Source: Heliobacterium mobile
GTDB taxonomy: Bacteria > Bacillota > Desulfitobacteriia > Heliobacteriales > Heliobacteriaceae
Reading direction: 5' to 3'
Length of the DNA: 64,000 nt
Assembly: GCF_009720735.1 (NCBI RefSeq)
Contig: NZ_WNKU01000003.1
Span: forward strand, 1-64,000
Positions 16,464-26,039 of this stretch are shown one piece after another. Numbering within the stretch: position 1 is the stretch's first letter; each line of letters begins with the position of its first letter. Position numbers and translations under genes: made by a program. Under the pieces are notes generated by a model, which made no database searches, was not told where the DNA came from, and saw nothing but the letters and a program-made list of their open reading frames with translations.

Positions 16464-19400
16464 TTAGGCAATCCGAAATCCAGCTGTACTGCCCCGCTCT
16501 GTCGCCTTCACTTCGAGCCGCGCATCGATGCGCTCTTTCAACTCCGGCACATGGGATATGATACCGACAAGGCGGCCGCCTTTTTGCAAGTCGATAAGCG
16601 CACGCATGGCCAGATCGAGCGATTCTGGATCGAGGGTGCCAAAACCTTCGTCGACAAAAATCGCGTCAAGGTAGATGCCGCCGGAATAGGATTGGACCAC
16701 ATCCGCTAACCCCAGTGCCAGTGAGAGCGCCGCCAAAAAGGTCTCTCCACCGGATAAGGTGGACACATTACGGCATAGGCCTGTATAAGTATCGAAAACT
16801 TCCAAGTCCAGGCCGCCAGCGGAACGTTTCGTGGCCCGGTCGAGGGTCCTCTGCAGGTAATAACGTCCCCGGCTCATCAACTTCAACCGTTCGGTCGCCG
16901 CGGCGGTGACATCATCCAACAGTGCCCCCAGGACAAAACGCTGAAAAGTGATGCCATACTTGTTTGTGCCGTTGGCTACTTCCGATATCCGACCGAGGAC
17001 ACTGTATTTTTCTTCGGTCGCAGCAAAATCACTCTCCAACTTCTGGAGGTTCTTCAGCCATTCTGTTTCCCGGCTGATTTCATTCTCCCTTTCGATCTCC
17101 TGTTTCCGGGACAGTTCGAAAGCTTCTTCGGCAACCTGTAGGTTCTTCATCAGCTCGTCCAAATCGGGCTCAGTCAGCTCTTGGGCGGCTTCTTCAGCCC
17201 GTTTGAGCCGGTCCTGAGCAGCTCTCAAGTTTTCACCGAACTCTTTGAGGATCCCCTCGAGCCTATCGATGGCCTCTTTCGGCCGTTTCGCCTGTTCGTA
17301 GGCACCCATACCGGTAAAGCCTGCCTCTTGTAAACGCACGGTAAATGTCCGCTCTTCCTCTTGCAGTTGACGATCGACCTGTTCCAATCGGCGGGTGGAC
17401 TCTTGCAGAGCCGTTTCGCTCTTGGCTAAGGCGGCTTGGGCCGCTTCCACCGCTTTTCTCGCCCTTTCCAGGGCCCCTTCCAGATCCTTTCGCCGGTTTA
17501 CTGCTTCCATTTGCGCTTTTTGCAGTGCTTTTAGGTCGCGAAGGTCACAGGGAACCATCGCTTCTTTTTCTGCGACGACGGCCGCTGAAGCCCGCCAACG
17601 GCTTTCGGCGCCTCGGTATTTCTCTTCTAATAAAGCTGTTTGCTTGCGAAGGGCCGCCTCTTGGCCCTTTAACGTCTCCAGTTCTTTTCCCAGAGCCTCT
17701 GCGGCTTCTTTGGCTTTGGCCGATTTGTCCCAAGCCTGTTTGACTTCCTTCGCCCGAGCTCTCAGCCCCTCTAAGTCGAGAGCTGCCTGCTCCCCCAGTT
17801 CTTCCTTGAGCGCCGCCACTTGGTTCTCCGTGGCGGCTTTTTTGCGTTCCTTCTCGCGCAACTCGTTGAGCTTATGGTCTCTTCGAGCCTCGAGATCGGA
17901 GAAGGACTTTTCTCTATCTTTCAGATCCTGCTGGGACGGGACGAATTCGCTCGTTCTGGCCGGTTCAGGGTGATGGAGAGAACCGCAGACGGGGCAGGGA
18001 CGGTTTTCAGAGAGGGAAGCCGCCAAGATGGAGGCCTGCCCTTTGTTCCAGGCTTCCCGAAGCTGAGCCAGCTCCTCTTTGGCTTGGGTAGCCTTGTCTT
18101 TCAAGAGAAGATACTCTTTCTCCACGTGCCCATGTTCTTGCATCGCCTCGGCCTGGGCTTTGTACGCGGTATCTAGTTCTTTGCGCTTCTTCCCGACCCG
18201 TGTCAGTTCGTTATAAGCTGCCTCAAAGGCACTGGCCTTCGCCCCTTCTTGGGTCGCCTGCTTCCACCGATTCGTCTGGGCCTCAATGTAGGCGAGGAGT
18301 TCCGTCAAGGATTGATCCTTTTGTTCTTTCTCGGCCTTTACCGCCTTTACTTCTGTGAGGCTTGCCGCCAGGCTTCGGCGGGCACCGTCAAGGGCGTTGA
18401 CGATCTCCGTAAACCCTTCCAAGCGGGCCACTTCTCGGACGGCTTCCGCCCGCTCCGGCTCCCGTCCCTGTTCGAGCGTATACTTTGTTTCGGCGTCGGT
18501 TTTAGATTGGCGAGTAGCCTTTAGTTCCGCCTCTCTACCGAGCCGCTCCTTTTCGACCTCTGCTTTTTCTTTCCGTCGGCCCAGCAGCGACTTTTCCAGA
18601 TCGCTGAGTCCCAGAGCCTGTCTCGCCCGCTCTAACTCTCGCCCACGGCCCTCCATCTCAGGCACTCTCGCCTGTAAAGCACGAAGATGGCTTTCCGCTT
18701 GTCCTTTTTCGATGAGTTTTTCTTTGGTCTGTTTTCCGGCTTCCAAATGGGATTGGGCCTGTTCCCGCCGCTTTCGATGTTGCTGAACGGCTTGCTGAAT
18801 CTGCCGGAGATTTTCCCCATGTTCTTTCAGCCGTTGGTTTAGTTCTTCCGCCGACTGGGCTTTCGCTTCCTGAAGGACCCATTGCTTGTGCCGCTGGATG
18901 TCTTTAATCTCCGACTCCATGGCTTTCGACTTTTCCTTCAGAGCCAGTTCGATTCGCCGGTAGATCTCCGTCTTGAACAAAGCCTCTAGAATTTGTTCGC
19001 GCTCTTTGGAATCAGAGGTCAGGAGTTTGCGAAACTGCCCTTGCGGCAACATGACCACTTGGCGAAACTGGCTGCTCTCGAAGCCTAACAAGCTTTCCAC
19101 CTTAACGGTCACCTTGCTCGTACCGGCGGCGAGGACGACACCTGTTTCGGCATCGTCGCTGCAGTTTGTCCGGTCCCACAAGGTAGCGTCAGAGCGCATC
19201 GTCGTCGTTCCACCGCCGGATCGTTTTGGCCGTTCCTGTTCGGGATTGCGGGTGACTCGGTACTGTTGGACCCCGATGGCAAAGTCAAAAGTGACGGATG
19301 TAGGCACGGAGATGTCGGCATGATCGCTGCGCATCTGCTTGCCGTCCCGTTCGGCACCGCTCGTATCTCCGTATAGCGCGAAGCAGATGGCATCGAGGAT

Positions 19401-19529
19401 CGTCGTTTTCCCAGCACCGGTGGGACCATGGATCAAAAAGAGTGTATTTCCCTTTAGTTCCGTAAAATCGATCACCTGGGTCCCTGCAAAAGGGCCAAAG
19501 GCGTTCATCGTTAGCTTTATAGGTTTCAC
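16464..19529 (-). CDS. sbcC: SbcC (Rad50-type) exonuclease ATPase subunit
   Basis: SMC-like ATPase partner of SbcD in the nuclease that opens hairpin and protein-blocked DNA ends. The 1021 residues show Walker A GPTGAGKT (35-42), the Q-loop region QVVMLPQGQFRKLL, two long coiled coils, the zinc hook CPVC (512-515), the signature LSGGE (about 925-929) and Walker B IFVDEGFGTLD near the C-terminus. The GTG start overlaps the stop of a tiny ORF that links it to sbcD. A terminator follows. Confidence 0.97.
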   Translation of the reverse strand: MKPIKLTMNAFGPFAGTQVIDFTELKGNTLFLIHGPTGAGKTTILDAICFALYGDTSGAERDGKQMRSDHADISVPTSVTFDFAIGVQQYRVTRNPEQERPKRSGGGTTTMRSDATLWDRTNCSDDAETGVVLAAGTSKVTVKVESLLGFESSQFRQVVMLPQGQFRKLLTSDSKEREQILEALFKTEIYRRIELALKEKSKAMESEIKDIQRHKQWVLQEAKAQSAEELNQRLKEHGENLRQIQQAVQQHRKRREQAQSHLEAGKQTKEKLIEKGQAESHLRALQARVPEMEGRGRELERARQALGLSDLEKSLLGRRKEKAEVEKERLGREAELKATRQSKTDAETKYTLEQGREPERAEAVREVARLEGFTEIVNALDGARRSLAASLTEVKAVKAEKEQKDQSLTELLAYIEAQTNRWKQATQEGAKASAFEAAYNELTRVGKKRKELDTAYKAQAEAMQEHGHVEKEYLLLKDKATQAKEELAQLREAWNKGQASILAASLSENRPCPVCGSLHHPEPARTSEFVPSQQDLKDREKSFSDLEARRDHKLNELREKERKKAATENQVAALKEELGEQAALDLEGLRARAKEVKQAWDKSAKAKEAAEALGKELETLKGQEAALRKQTALLEEKYRGAESRWRASAAVVAEKEAMVPCDLRDLKALQKAQMEAVNRRKDLEGALERARKAVEAAQAALAKSETALQESTRRLEQVDRQLQEEERTFTVRLQEAGFTGMGAYEQAKRPKEAIDRLEGILKEFGENLRAAQDRLKRAEEAAQELTEPDLDELMKNLQVAEEAFELSRKQEIERENEISRETEWLKNLQKLESDFAATEEKYSVLGRISEVANGTNKYGITFQRFVLGALLDDVTAAATERLKLMSRGRYYLQRTLDRATKRSAGGLDLEVFDTYTGLCRNVSTLSGGETFLAALSLALGLADVVQSYSGGIYLDAIFVDEGFGTLDPESLDLAMRALIDLQKGGRLVGIISHVPELKERIDARLEVKATERGSTAGFRIA

Positions 19530-19639
19530 GGAGCAGCCACCTCCTGCTCCCGCTTTCGCTTTATAAAGGTGTCAACCACCACAACGATAACAGCGTGGGG
19601 CCACTTTAGCTGCTTCATCCTTTTGTTTCGCTGTTGCAT
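19526..19639 (-). CDS. 37-residue ORF stitched between sbcD and sbcC
   Basis: The ATG overlaps the sbcD stop as TGATG, and the stop overlaps the sbcC GTG start as GTGA. GGGAGGTGG lies 7 bases upstream. The product is basic at both ends with a hydrophobic VIVVVVDTF core. It could be a real peptide, or only a translated spacer that carries ribosomes from sbcD to sbcC. No family recognised. Confidence 0.45.
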   Translation of the reverse strand: MQQRNKRMKQLKWPHAVIVVVVDTFIKRKREQEVAAP

Positions 19640-20793
19640 CAGGAAGCCACCTCCCGTTTCTGCCGGAACAGATCTTCCACAGTATCGCTAAAAACCAGCC
19701 CTTGCTCGTCCGTTAAGGTTTCTCCCGTTACCTGTTCAAAAAATGATGAAAAGAGCTCTTTTTCGCTGAGCTTTCGGTGATCGGAAGCGGGACCCCGCAG
19801 TTCACCACCGGTCGACAAATGGGGACGTTCGATATGTAGCACGTTGGGGTATACCTCCCGCAGGCGGCCCATGGCGTCGAGGACAGCGCCCGTATCGAGC
19901 AGGGAGACGAGCAGATAATCTTCTTTCGATTCGCTCTGCTGGGGACCTCGCAAAACATCGTTGAGTTCTCCTTCGATGCGGCGAACGTCCCGGCGCGGCG
20001 TTAATGAATACGATTGAATCTCCGTCTTACCGGTATCGTCCATTTCGACCAAAGTAATGGACTTTTTATGGTTCACTTCGGAAAAAGAATACTTCAGCAG
20101 CGAACCGGAATAGCGGATATGGGGTTTACCGATGCTTTGGGGCTGGTGAAGATGACCGAGGGCCACATAATCAAAATGATCAAAATGATTAAAATCGACC
20201 ATATCTGTTCCACCGATGGACAAGGGCCGTTCCGATTCGCTCTTTTCCCCGCCCGTCAGGTAGGCATGTCCCACGAGGATTTTGCGTTCCCCTGCGGGGA
20301 TGGTTGCAGTGACCTTCTGGATAATCGCAGCCATCGCCTGGTCGTGATTCGCGATATCGGCCAGTCCCCACTTCTCCCGCACCACCGCCGGTTCGACGAA
20401 AGGGACGGGAACGAAGTGAACGGGACCATGCTTGTCCATGATCGTGACAGGCTGAAGGGATGTATCGAAAAGTCCTGTAAGGTGAAGTCCTTGCCGGGCG
20501 AGAAGTCGGGAACCAAAGCCGAGGCGCTCCGGGCTATCGTGGTTCCCGGCGATCATGATCACTGGGGTCTTGTAATCCATGAGAATCTGGGACAGGGTCT
20601 CGTCGAGCAGTTTCACTGCTTCTGTCGGCGGAACCGACCGGTCATAGACGTCTCCGGCGATGATGATGGCATCCGGTTTGACATCATCGATGAGCCCGAT
20701 AAACTGTGCCAACAGGTGAGCCTGATCATCGGTTAAGTGGACGCCGTGAAAGATGCGGCCGAGGTGCCAGTCGGACGTATGTAAAAAGCGCAT
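19639..20793 (-). CDS. sbcD: SbcD (Mre11-type) nuclease subunit
   Basis: Metallophosphoesterase subunit of the SbcCD nuclease. The product is 384 residues. Metal-binding motifs occur in order: HTSDWHLGR at the N-terminus, GDVYDRSVPP, MIAGNHDSPERL, VGHAYLTGG and ALGHLHQPQ. The ATG at 20793 is chosen because AAAGGAGG precedes it and the protein then begins MRFLHTSDWHLGR as in relatives. The longer open frame to 20868 has no support. First gene of the sbcD-ORF37-sbcC operon. Confidence 0.96.
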   Translation of the reverse strand: MRFLHTSDWHLGRIFHGVHLTDDQAHLLAQFIGLIDDVKPDAIIIAGDVYDRSVPPTEAVKLLDETLSQILMDYKTPVIMIAGNHDSPERLGFGSRLLARQGLHLTGLFDTSLQPVTIMDKHGPVHFVPVPFVEPAVVREKWGLADIANHDQAMAAIIQKVTATIPAGERKILVGHAYLTGGEKSESERPLSIGGTDMVDFNHFDHFDYVALGHLHQPQSIGKPHIRYSGSLLKYSFSEVNHKKSITLVEMDDTGKTEIQSYSLTPRRDVRRIEGELNDVLRGPQQSESKEDYLLVSLLDTGAVLDAMGRLREVYPNVLHIERPHLSTGGELRGPASDHRKLSEKELFSSFFEQVTGETLTDEQGLVFSDTVEDLFRQKREVAS

Positions 20794-21130
20794 ACAGAGG
20801 GCCTCCTTTGGTTTCGCTCCTACGAACCGGATTAGTTCGAGCGCTGTTTTCAGTAATAACTGTTTCAACCAATGAACAAAGGAATGTTCATTTCAGAAAA
20901 GATGACTAAAGACATCAATTTCTCGAAGACTATTTCTCAAACAGGACAAGTGCTATGTTACGGATCAAAGCATGAAAGTTCTTGTTCCATTTCTGTAAAC
21001 AATAGAAAAATTCCTTTGAAGGCGTCGAAGAATTAGTCTGCTTTCCAATTATCGTACAAGTCTAATAGATATTGATGACAGGGCTCTAAAGGTGATAAAC
21101 CTATGGAATCATAATAACGAGGTGAATCCT
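20794..21130. other. Divergent intergenic region between sbcD and moeA
   Basis: About 340 AT-rich bases holding the promoters of two divergent units. I see no RNA gene, strong hairpin or clear operator. No convincing molybdenum-cofactor riboswitch could be recognised by eye. Confidence 0.4.
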
Positions 21131-21202
21131 ATGGATATGGATTGTGCCAGTCTGTTCTGGCATAATAAACTTATGCAAAATTCTTCTCAAGCAAAAAAAT
21201 AG
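21131..21202 (+). CDS. Possible 23-residue leader ORF upstream of moeA
   Basis: GAGGTG lies 7 bases before an ATG that opens a 23-codon frame (MDMDCASLFWHNKLMQ and a short tail), ending 24 bases before moeA. It might be a leader peptide or chance. Nothing else supports it. Confidence 0.25.
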   Translation: MDMDCASLFWHNKLMQNSSQAKK

Positions 21203-21226
21203 CGTTGCCGGAGATGAACCGTTAGA

Positions 21227-22471
21227 ATGGATTTTTTTCAGTGCATTCCTCTGCAGAGTGCAAAGGAAGTTATAACACAAAACCTCACTGGGGCAGTTGT
21301 GCCTCCTGAAACCGTCTTTTTATTGGATGCCTTAGGAAGGGTCGCTGCCGAAGATATCGTGGCTCAGGAAAACCTCCCTCCCTTTAGCCGTTCCACCGTC
21401 GATGGCTTTGCCCTGCGCAGCGCCGATACTTTCGGTTCCAGTGAATCGGCGCCGTCGCTTTTTTCTATCGTCGGCGAAGTATCCATGGGGGAGCCGGCCA
21501 CGATTGAGCTTCTTCCAGGCCAGGCCGTCGCGATTCCAACAGGAGGCATGCTGCCAGCGGGGTCTGATGCCGTGATCATGTTGGAACAGACCATACAGCC
21601 TGATGCGCAGACCTTGTTAGCAGTTAAAATGGTTGCACCGGGAGAGAATGTCGTTTCCGCCGGTGAAGATGTTCGTTCTGGAGCGGTTCTGCTAAAAGAG
21701 GGACAACGAATCGCCCCCCAACATATCGGTGTGCTCGCAGCCTGCGGCTTTGCCCGTGTCCCTGTGCGAAAACGGGTGAAGGTATCAGTCATATCTACGG
21801 GCGATGAATTGGTCGATATCCAGGATATCCCTATGGCGGGGCAAATTCGCGACGTCAACTCCTATGCTTTAGCGGCGATGTTAACAGAATTCGGATGCGA
21901 CGTTACACCTATGGGGATTGTCAAAGACAGCTATGAACAATTCTTCACCGCTTTAGGACAAGCTGTCGCCACATCGCAACTGGTGATCATCTCTGGGGGA
22001 AGCTCCGTCGGAGCCAGAGATTATACGGTCAAGGCGATCGATGCACTAGGCGCCCCGGGGGTTCTGTTTCACGGGATTTCCATCAAACCGGGCAAGCCAA
22101 CCATCTTCGGCATGATCGGACAGGTGCCTGTTTTTGGGTTACCCGGACACCCGGTAGCCGCGATGACCGTTTGTGAGCAGTTAGTGAAACTAGCTCTAGG
22201 GAACCTTTTCGGGCAAAGAGAAGCCTCGGGAACGGTTCGTCTGACTGCGCAGCTTACGCGCAATGTGGCTTCCGCCCCGGGCAGGGATGATTTCATCAAT
22301 GTACGCCTGCGTAGGCAGCAAGGCACATATAAGGCTATTCCTATTCTCGGGAAGTCAGGGCTGATCCATCTCTTGGCCCAGTCCGACGGAATCATGCACG
22401 TCCCCGCCGATAAAAGCGGCCTTTACGACGGCGATCCGGTCGAAGTGCTGCTGATCAAGGACACGGAGTAA
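21227..22471 (+). CDS. moeA: Molybdopterin molybdenumtransferase MoeA
   Basis: Inserts molybdate into adenylylated molybdopterin, the last general step of molybdenum cofactor synthesis. The 414 residues match MoeA. Domain order is the N-terminal linker region, with LPPFSRSTVDGFALRS and the GGMLPAGSDAVIMLEQT motif, then the MoCF-binding domain with SVISTGDELVD, IISGGSSVGARDYT and GLPGHPVAAMT, then a C-terminal beta domain. CCGGAGATG precedes the ATG. It is co-transcribed with a second moeA-like gene that starts 12 bases downstream. No other moa/mob genes are in the window. Confidence 0.95.
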   Translation: MDFFQCIPLQSAKEVITQNLTGAVVPPETVFLLDALGRVAAEDIVAQENLPPFSRSTVDGFALRSADTFGSSESAPSLFSIVGEVSMGEPATIELLPGQAVAIPTGGMLPAGSDAVIMLEQTIQPDAQTLLAVKMVAPGENVVSAGEDVRSGAVLLKEGQRIAPQHIGVLAACGFARVPVRKRVKVSVISTGDELVDIQDIPMAGQIRDVNSYALAAMLTEFGCDVTPMGIVKDSYEQFFTALGQAVATSQLVIISGGSSVGARDYTVKAIDALGAPGVLFHGISIKPGKPTIFGMIGQVPVFGLPGHPVAAMTVCEQLVKLALGNLFGQREASGTVRLTAQLTRNVASAPGRDDFINVRLRRQQGTYKAIPILGKSGLIHLLAQSDGIMHVPADKSGLYDGDPVEVLLIKDTE

Positions 22472-22483
22472 AGGAGGGTGACC

Positions 22484-24436
22484 ATGATGCGCAATCAAAA
22501 AGCGTACTTAGATTGCCTGCAACGGCCACAAGCTCAAATGCTTTGGCGAGAAGCACTGACCCGTTGCGGTTATTTTGCCGATCTACCTTCGGAGACTGTC
22601 ATCATCAGCGAATCCCTCGGACGGGTTACGGCTTGCTCCGTGTACGCCAAACAATCGGTGCCCCACTATAACGGTTCCGCCATGGACGGCATCGCCGTCT
22701 TTGCCCCCGATACCTTTGGTGCTCAGGAGACCGAACCCATCCGGTTACAGCTCTTGTCCCCAGATACCCCCTTTGCTCCCGGTGGTTGTTATGTTGTCGA
22801 TACGGGGGACCCTTTGCCTGCCGGGACAAATGCTGTGATCATGGTGGAAGATGTGCATTTCGTAGATGGGTCCGCAGAGATCATCGCTGCCGCCGCGCCC
22901 TGGCAGCACGTGCGCATCATCGGCGAAGACATCGTCGCCAATGAGCTCGTCATCGCTGAACATCAACGGATCGCACCGGTCGATATGGCGGCTCTGTTGG
23001 CGGCGGGGTTGGAAGAGGTCGACGTGATCCAAAAACCAAAGGTCGCAATTATCCCGACAGGCGATGAGATTGTGGCCACCCGAGCGGAATTAAGGGCGGG
23101 CACGATTTTAGATGTCAATTCACCGATGCTGGCTGCAGCTGTCACTGCTTGGGGCGGCGACCCCCATCGACATCCGATTGTACGGGATCGTCGCGAAGCC
23201 ATCAAGCAAGCCATTTCATCAAGTTTGGAATGCAACGATATGGTCATCGTTAATGCGGGCACATCGGCAGGAAGAGATGATTTTACATCGGATGTATTAG
23301 CCGATTTGGGAGAAGTCCTCGTCCATGGCGTGGCGATCAAGCCTGGTAAACCGGTCATTCTGGCCCTATGCAAAGGCAAGCCGGTTATCGGTTTACCCGG
23401 ATATCCCGTATCGGCGATGCTGACAGCAGAACTGTTTGTCCGCGACATCTTATTGGCTAGGCAAAAATTGCCCCCGGCTGAGACGATAGAGATCGAGGCC
23501 ACTATGACCAAACAAGTGGCCTCGACGATGGGCGTTGAGGAATATGTCCGCGTCTCCGTCGGTAACGTGCAAGGTAAAATGGTGGCCGCTCTTTTGAGTC
23601 GGGGCGCCGGATTGCTTTCTTCGCTGACGAAGGCCCAGGGCATGATCCGGATCGATTCTATCCAATCCGGCCTGGCGGCGGGGTCGACAGTACCCGTGCA
23701 GATGCTTCGCAAAAGCCGGCCGGAACAGACCATCTTAGCCGTGGGCAGTCACGATCTGGCCCTCGAGTTGTTAGGCATTTTCCTGCGTCGCCGGTTGGAG
23801 CATGTCAGCCTGACCTGTGCCAACGTAGGCAGTATGGGCGGCATCATGGCGATCCGCAACAATGAAGCCCATATAGCCGGTGTGCATATGCTCGATGAAC
23901 AGACAGGTCGTTATAACGTGAGCTTTGTGAATAAATATTTGCCGAATATGACCGGTTCCTTGGTCCATTTCGCTACTCGTGAGCAAGGATTGATGGTGTT
24001 GCCGGGCAACCCCAAAGGAATTCACGATTTAAATGACTTAATGCGGCCGGATGTTTCCTATATAAATCGGCAGCGCGGTTCCGGCACCCGGATGCTGCTC
24101 GATTATGAACTACAGAAATCTGGTATTTCTTTCGGTCAAATCGCTGGCTACGAAAAAGAAGTGGGCACTCATATGGCTGTCGCCGCATCGGTAGCGGCCG
24201 GTACCACCGATGCCGGTTTAGGTGTTCGAGCCTCTGCCCGGGCTCTGGGGCTAGACTTTATCCCCGTGGCAAAGGAACAGTATGACCTGCTGTTAAATTT
24301 CTCACCCGATGATGAACGCTTGCAAGTCATCATCGAGATATTGCAGTCGGAGGAGTTCCGTCGTGAAGTGGAATCGTTGGGTGGTTATGAATTAGGCAAC
24401 GCCGGAGAGATAGTCTCTCTAGTCGCAGAGGTATAA
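22484..24436 (+). CDS. MoeA fused to a periplasmic-binding-protein-like domain
   Basis: About 650 residues. The first 400 are a MoeA module with the hallmark motifs HYNGSAMDGIAV, GDPLPAGTNAVIMVEDV, AIIPTGDEIV, VNAGTSAGRDDFTSDV and GLPGYPVSAML. The last 220 are a PBP-like domain (LAVGSHDLALELLGIFLRR, RQRGSGTRMLLDYEL, AVAASVAAGTTDAGLGVRA) of the kind that binds oxyanions such as molybdate or tungstate. This fusion occurs in many anaerobes beside a canonical MoeA. The second member may serve tungsten or a different cofactor form, or sense the metal, which is inference. AAGGAGGG precedes ATGs at 22484 and 22487. Confidence 0.92.
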   Translation: MMRNQKAYLDCLQRPQAQMLWREALTRCGYFADLPSETVIISESLGRVTACSVYAKQSVPHYNGSAMDGIAVFAPDTFGAQETEPIRLQLLSPDTPFAPGGCYVVDTGDPLPAGTNAVIMVEDVHFVDGSAEIIAAAAPWQHVRIIGEDIVANELVIAEHQRIAPVDMAALLAAGLEEVDVIQKPKVAIIPTGDEIVATRAELRAGTILDVNSPMLAAAVTAWGGDPHRHPIVRDRREAIKQAISSSLECNDMVIVNAGTSAGRDDFTSDVLADLGEVLVHGVAIKPGKPVILALCKGKPVIGLPGYPVSAMLTAELFVRDILLARQKLPPAETIEIEATMTKQVASTMGVEEYVRVSVGNVQGKMVAALLSRGAGLLSSLTKAQGMIRIDSIQSGLAAGSTVPVQMLRKSRPEQTILAVGSHDLALELLGIFLRRRLEHVSLTCANVGSMGGIMAIRNNEAHIAGVHMLDEQTGRYNVSFVNKYLPNMTGSLVHFATREQGLMVLPGNPKGIHDLNDLMRPDVSYINRQRGSGTRMLLDYELQKSGISFGQIAGYEKEVGTHMAVAASVAAGTTDAGLGVRASARALGLDFIPVAKEQYDLLLNFSPDDERLQVIIEILQSEEFRREVESLGGYELGNAGEIVSLVAEV

Positions 24437-24490
24437 CTCGACGAATCGGTCACCGAATCGAATGATCATGTAGAAACAGATACAAACAAA

Positions 24491-24536
24491 AAAAGCGGCA
24501 GCACAGTGAATCTGATTTTCACTGTCTGTCGCTTTT
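24491..24536 (+). terminator. Intrinsic terminator after the moeA pair
   Basis: A long imperfect stem (AAAGCGGCAGCACAGTGAA paired with TTCACTGTCTGTCGCTTT) with a 7-nt loop and a short T-tract, about 55 bases after the stop. Confidence 0.75.
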
Positions 24537-24551
24537 GCTTATTAGCCAAAA

Positions 24552-24580
24552 AAGAAACCGCCCTTTTCAGGCGGTTTCTT
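24552..24580. terminator. Terminator between convergent genes
   Basis: A perfect 11-bp stem AAGAAACCGCC / GGCGGTTTCTT with a 7-nt loop. It ends just past the stop of the small iron-sulfur gene on the minus strand and backs up the moeA terminator on the plus strand. Confidence 0.75.
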
Positions 24581-24591
24581 CTCATTCAAAG

Positions 24592-24771
24592 TTATTTTGC
24601 CAGCAGTTCACTGACCAAGGCTTTGGCTTTGTCTGTACACTTTTTGCACCCTGTGCTGACCTTGGTCACTTCTTGTACGCTATCAAAAGTCTTAGCGCCG
24701 TTTTCAATCGCCTTTTGTAGGTCCCCGTAGGTTACCTTTTTACAAAAACAAACAACTTCTTTAGCGTCCAT
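24592..24771 (-). CDS. BFD-like [2Fe-2S] domain mini-protein
   Basis: A 59-residue protein with four cysteines in the pattern CFC (8-10) and CKKC (42-45). This is the spacing of bacterioferritin-associated-ferredoxin-like [2Fe-2S] domains, which also occur in nitrite reductase and NifU relatives. The fold fits: MDAKEVVCFCKKVTYGDLQK, an Ile/Lys helix, then STGCKKCTDKAKALV. GGGGGATAAG lies upstream of the ATG. It is a stand-alone gene. It might act in electron transfer or in cluster or metal handling near the moeA genes. Confidence 0.8.
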   Translation of the reverse strand: MDAKEVVCFCKKVTYGDLQKAIENGAKTFDSVQEVTKVSTGCKKCTDKAKALVSELLAK

Positions 24772-24858
24772 GATCTTATCCCCCTATGTATTAAGGATAC
24801 TCAAGCATAATGCTTGGTTACGTTAAATTATACCTCATACTGTCAAGAGTTACATGGA

Positions 24859-25872
24859 TTAATTTTTATTTGGAGGACAAAGGCGAAAACTATTAACGAC
24901 CTGCCAAGCGGTAACTGAATCGACCGCACCGGCATCAAAATTCAGATCGTAAGCGATGTGGTGTTCTCGATCAAGAAAATAATAATGGCGTTCATAATTT
25001 ACTTCGTGGCTTTGAGCAGCAGCAGGCGGGGTTCTTTTCAACAGGACCCAGTAGAGATCTCGGTCCTCTCCCGGATATTTATTTAACATCTCTGCTACCT
25101 CGGAATGGTTAGGGTATAGATTTTCAACAGTATTTACCGGCAGAAAATTCAATGGTTGTAGGCCTCCCACATCTTTCTCGCCTTTTTTAAACGAGAGAAC
25201 TGGTACAGGGAGATTGTCCTTTATGACGGACCAATCGCCAGGAACAGCGATATCAAAAAAATCTTTACTATGTATCGCTTGTGGTAGGTCTACTTCGAAC
25301 ACATCAAAGTCATCGGCCAGCCACCGCCCGTTCGATGATTTAACTAATGAAACAGCTATTTCGACAGGATATATACCGCCTACCTGCGACGTACGGCTGG
25401 TCCCTTTTAGCCGATAGGTTCGACGTTGATCCTTTGGCTTTTCGATCTTTTCGACGTGCAATGTATATAGCCAGGGAGAAGAAACGTCAAATTGTTCTAG
25501 TTTGCTTTTTGCCTTTTTGCCGTTTTCGGTTAAATATTTATCGAGGGTAAAGGCAGGGAGATTCGCATCGGAAGGCCGCTCAAGTGCTCCCGTATCCCGA
25601 GTTAGGAGGCATGTCACAACTCTGGCTAGCGTGCCTTCAGGGGCTCTCTCATCACTTCGGTTTTGTAAAGAAATCCAATCTCTTAAATTAAACCAAGATG
25701 GATCGAGAGTTGCCTGAACTTCAGGAGCTTCTTCTCGGGGTAAATAGCTTTCGAACTGCTCTGCCTTAGAAATGGACGATTCTTGTTGAGAAGCGGGTAT
25801 GGCTGCGGCCGAAGCACAGGTGCTCCCCAAAAGCGATAGAGCTATCGTCGTTACAATCGTTCGTTTGAACAT
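24859..25872 (-). CDS. Secreted protein of unknown function
   Basis: About 337 residues with a clear signal peptide (MFKRTIVTTIALSLLGSTCA, cleavage after ASA). The mature part is mixed alpha/beta with no recognisable domain. Motifs such as VTAWQVVNSFRLCP at the C-terminus and HYYFLDREHHIAYDLNFDA suggest a globular extracellular protein. The ATG at 25872 is chosen because GGAGG is 6 bases upstream. An in-frame ATG six bases earlier touches the ribosome site, and the 5' extension to 25974 would bury the signal peptide. It is co-directional with, but separate from, the exporter operon. Confidence 0.7.
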   Translation of the reverse strand: MFKRTIVTTIALSLLGSTCASAAAIPASQQESSISKAEQFESYLPREEAPEVQATLDPSWFNLRDWISLQNRSDERAPEGTLARVVTCLLTRDTGALERPSDANLPAFTLDKYLTENGKKAKSKLEQFDVSSPWLYTLHVEKIEKPKDQRRTYRLKGTSRTSQVGGIYPVEIAVSLVKSSNGRWLADDFDVFEVDLPQAIHSKDFFDIAVPGDWSVIKDNLPVPVLSFKKGEKDVGGLQPLNFLPVNTVENLYPNHSEVAEMLNKYPGEDRDLYWVLLKRTPPAAAQSHEVNYERHYYFLDREHHIAYDLNFDAGAVDSVTAWQVVNSFRLCPPNKN

Positions 25873-26039
25873 AAACATCCTCCTCTGTCGATCGTTCTTA
25901 TTATTACGACGAATCGAGGCAGATAAATGTTTCAGCAACACAATATCCTTAATTCTAAAATCATCGTCAAACAAACCATAAGTTAACCATTACATCATTA
26001 ACAATGTTTTGAAATGTACATTAAATTATAAATAGCCCG

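Noticed and set aside
17345-18786. Several long plus-strand frames across sbcC
   Set aside because: They are antisense shadows of the GC-rich coiled-coil coding region, and sbcC itself is unmistakable.
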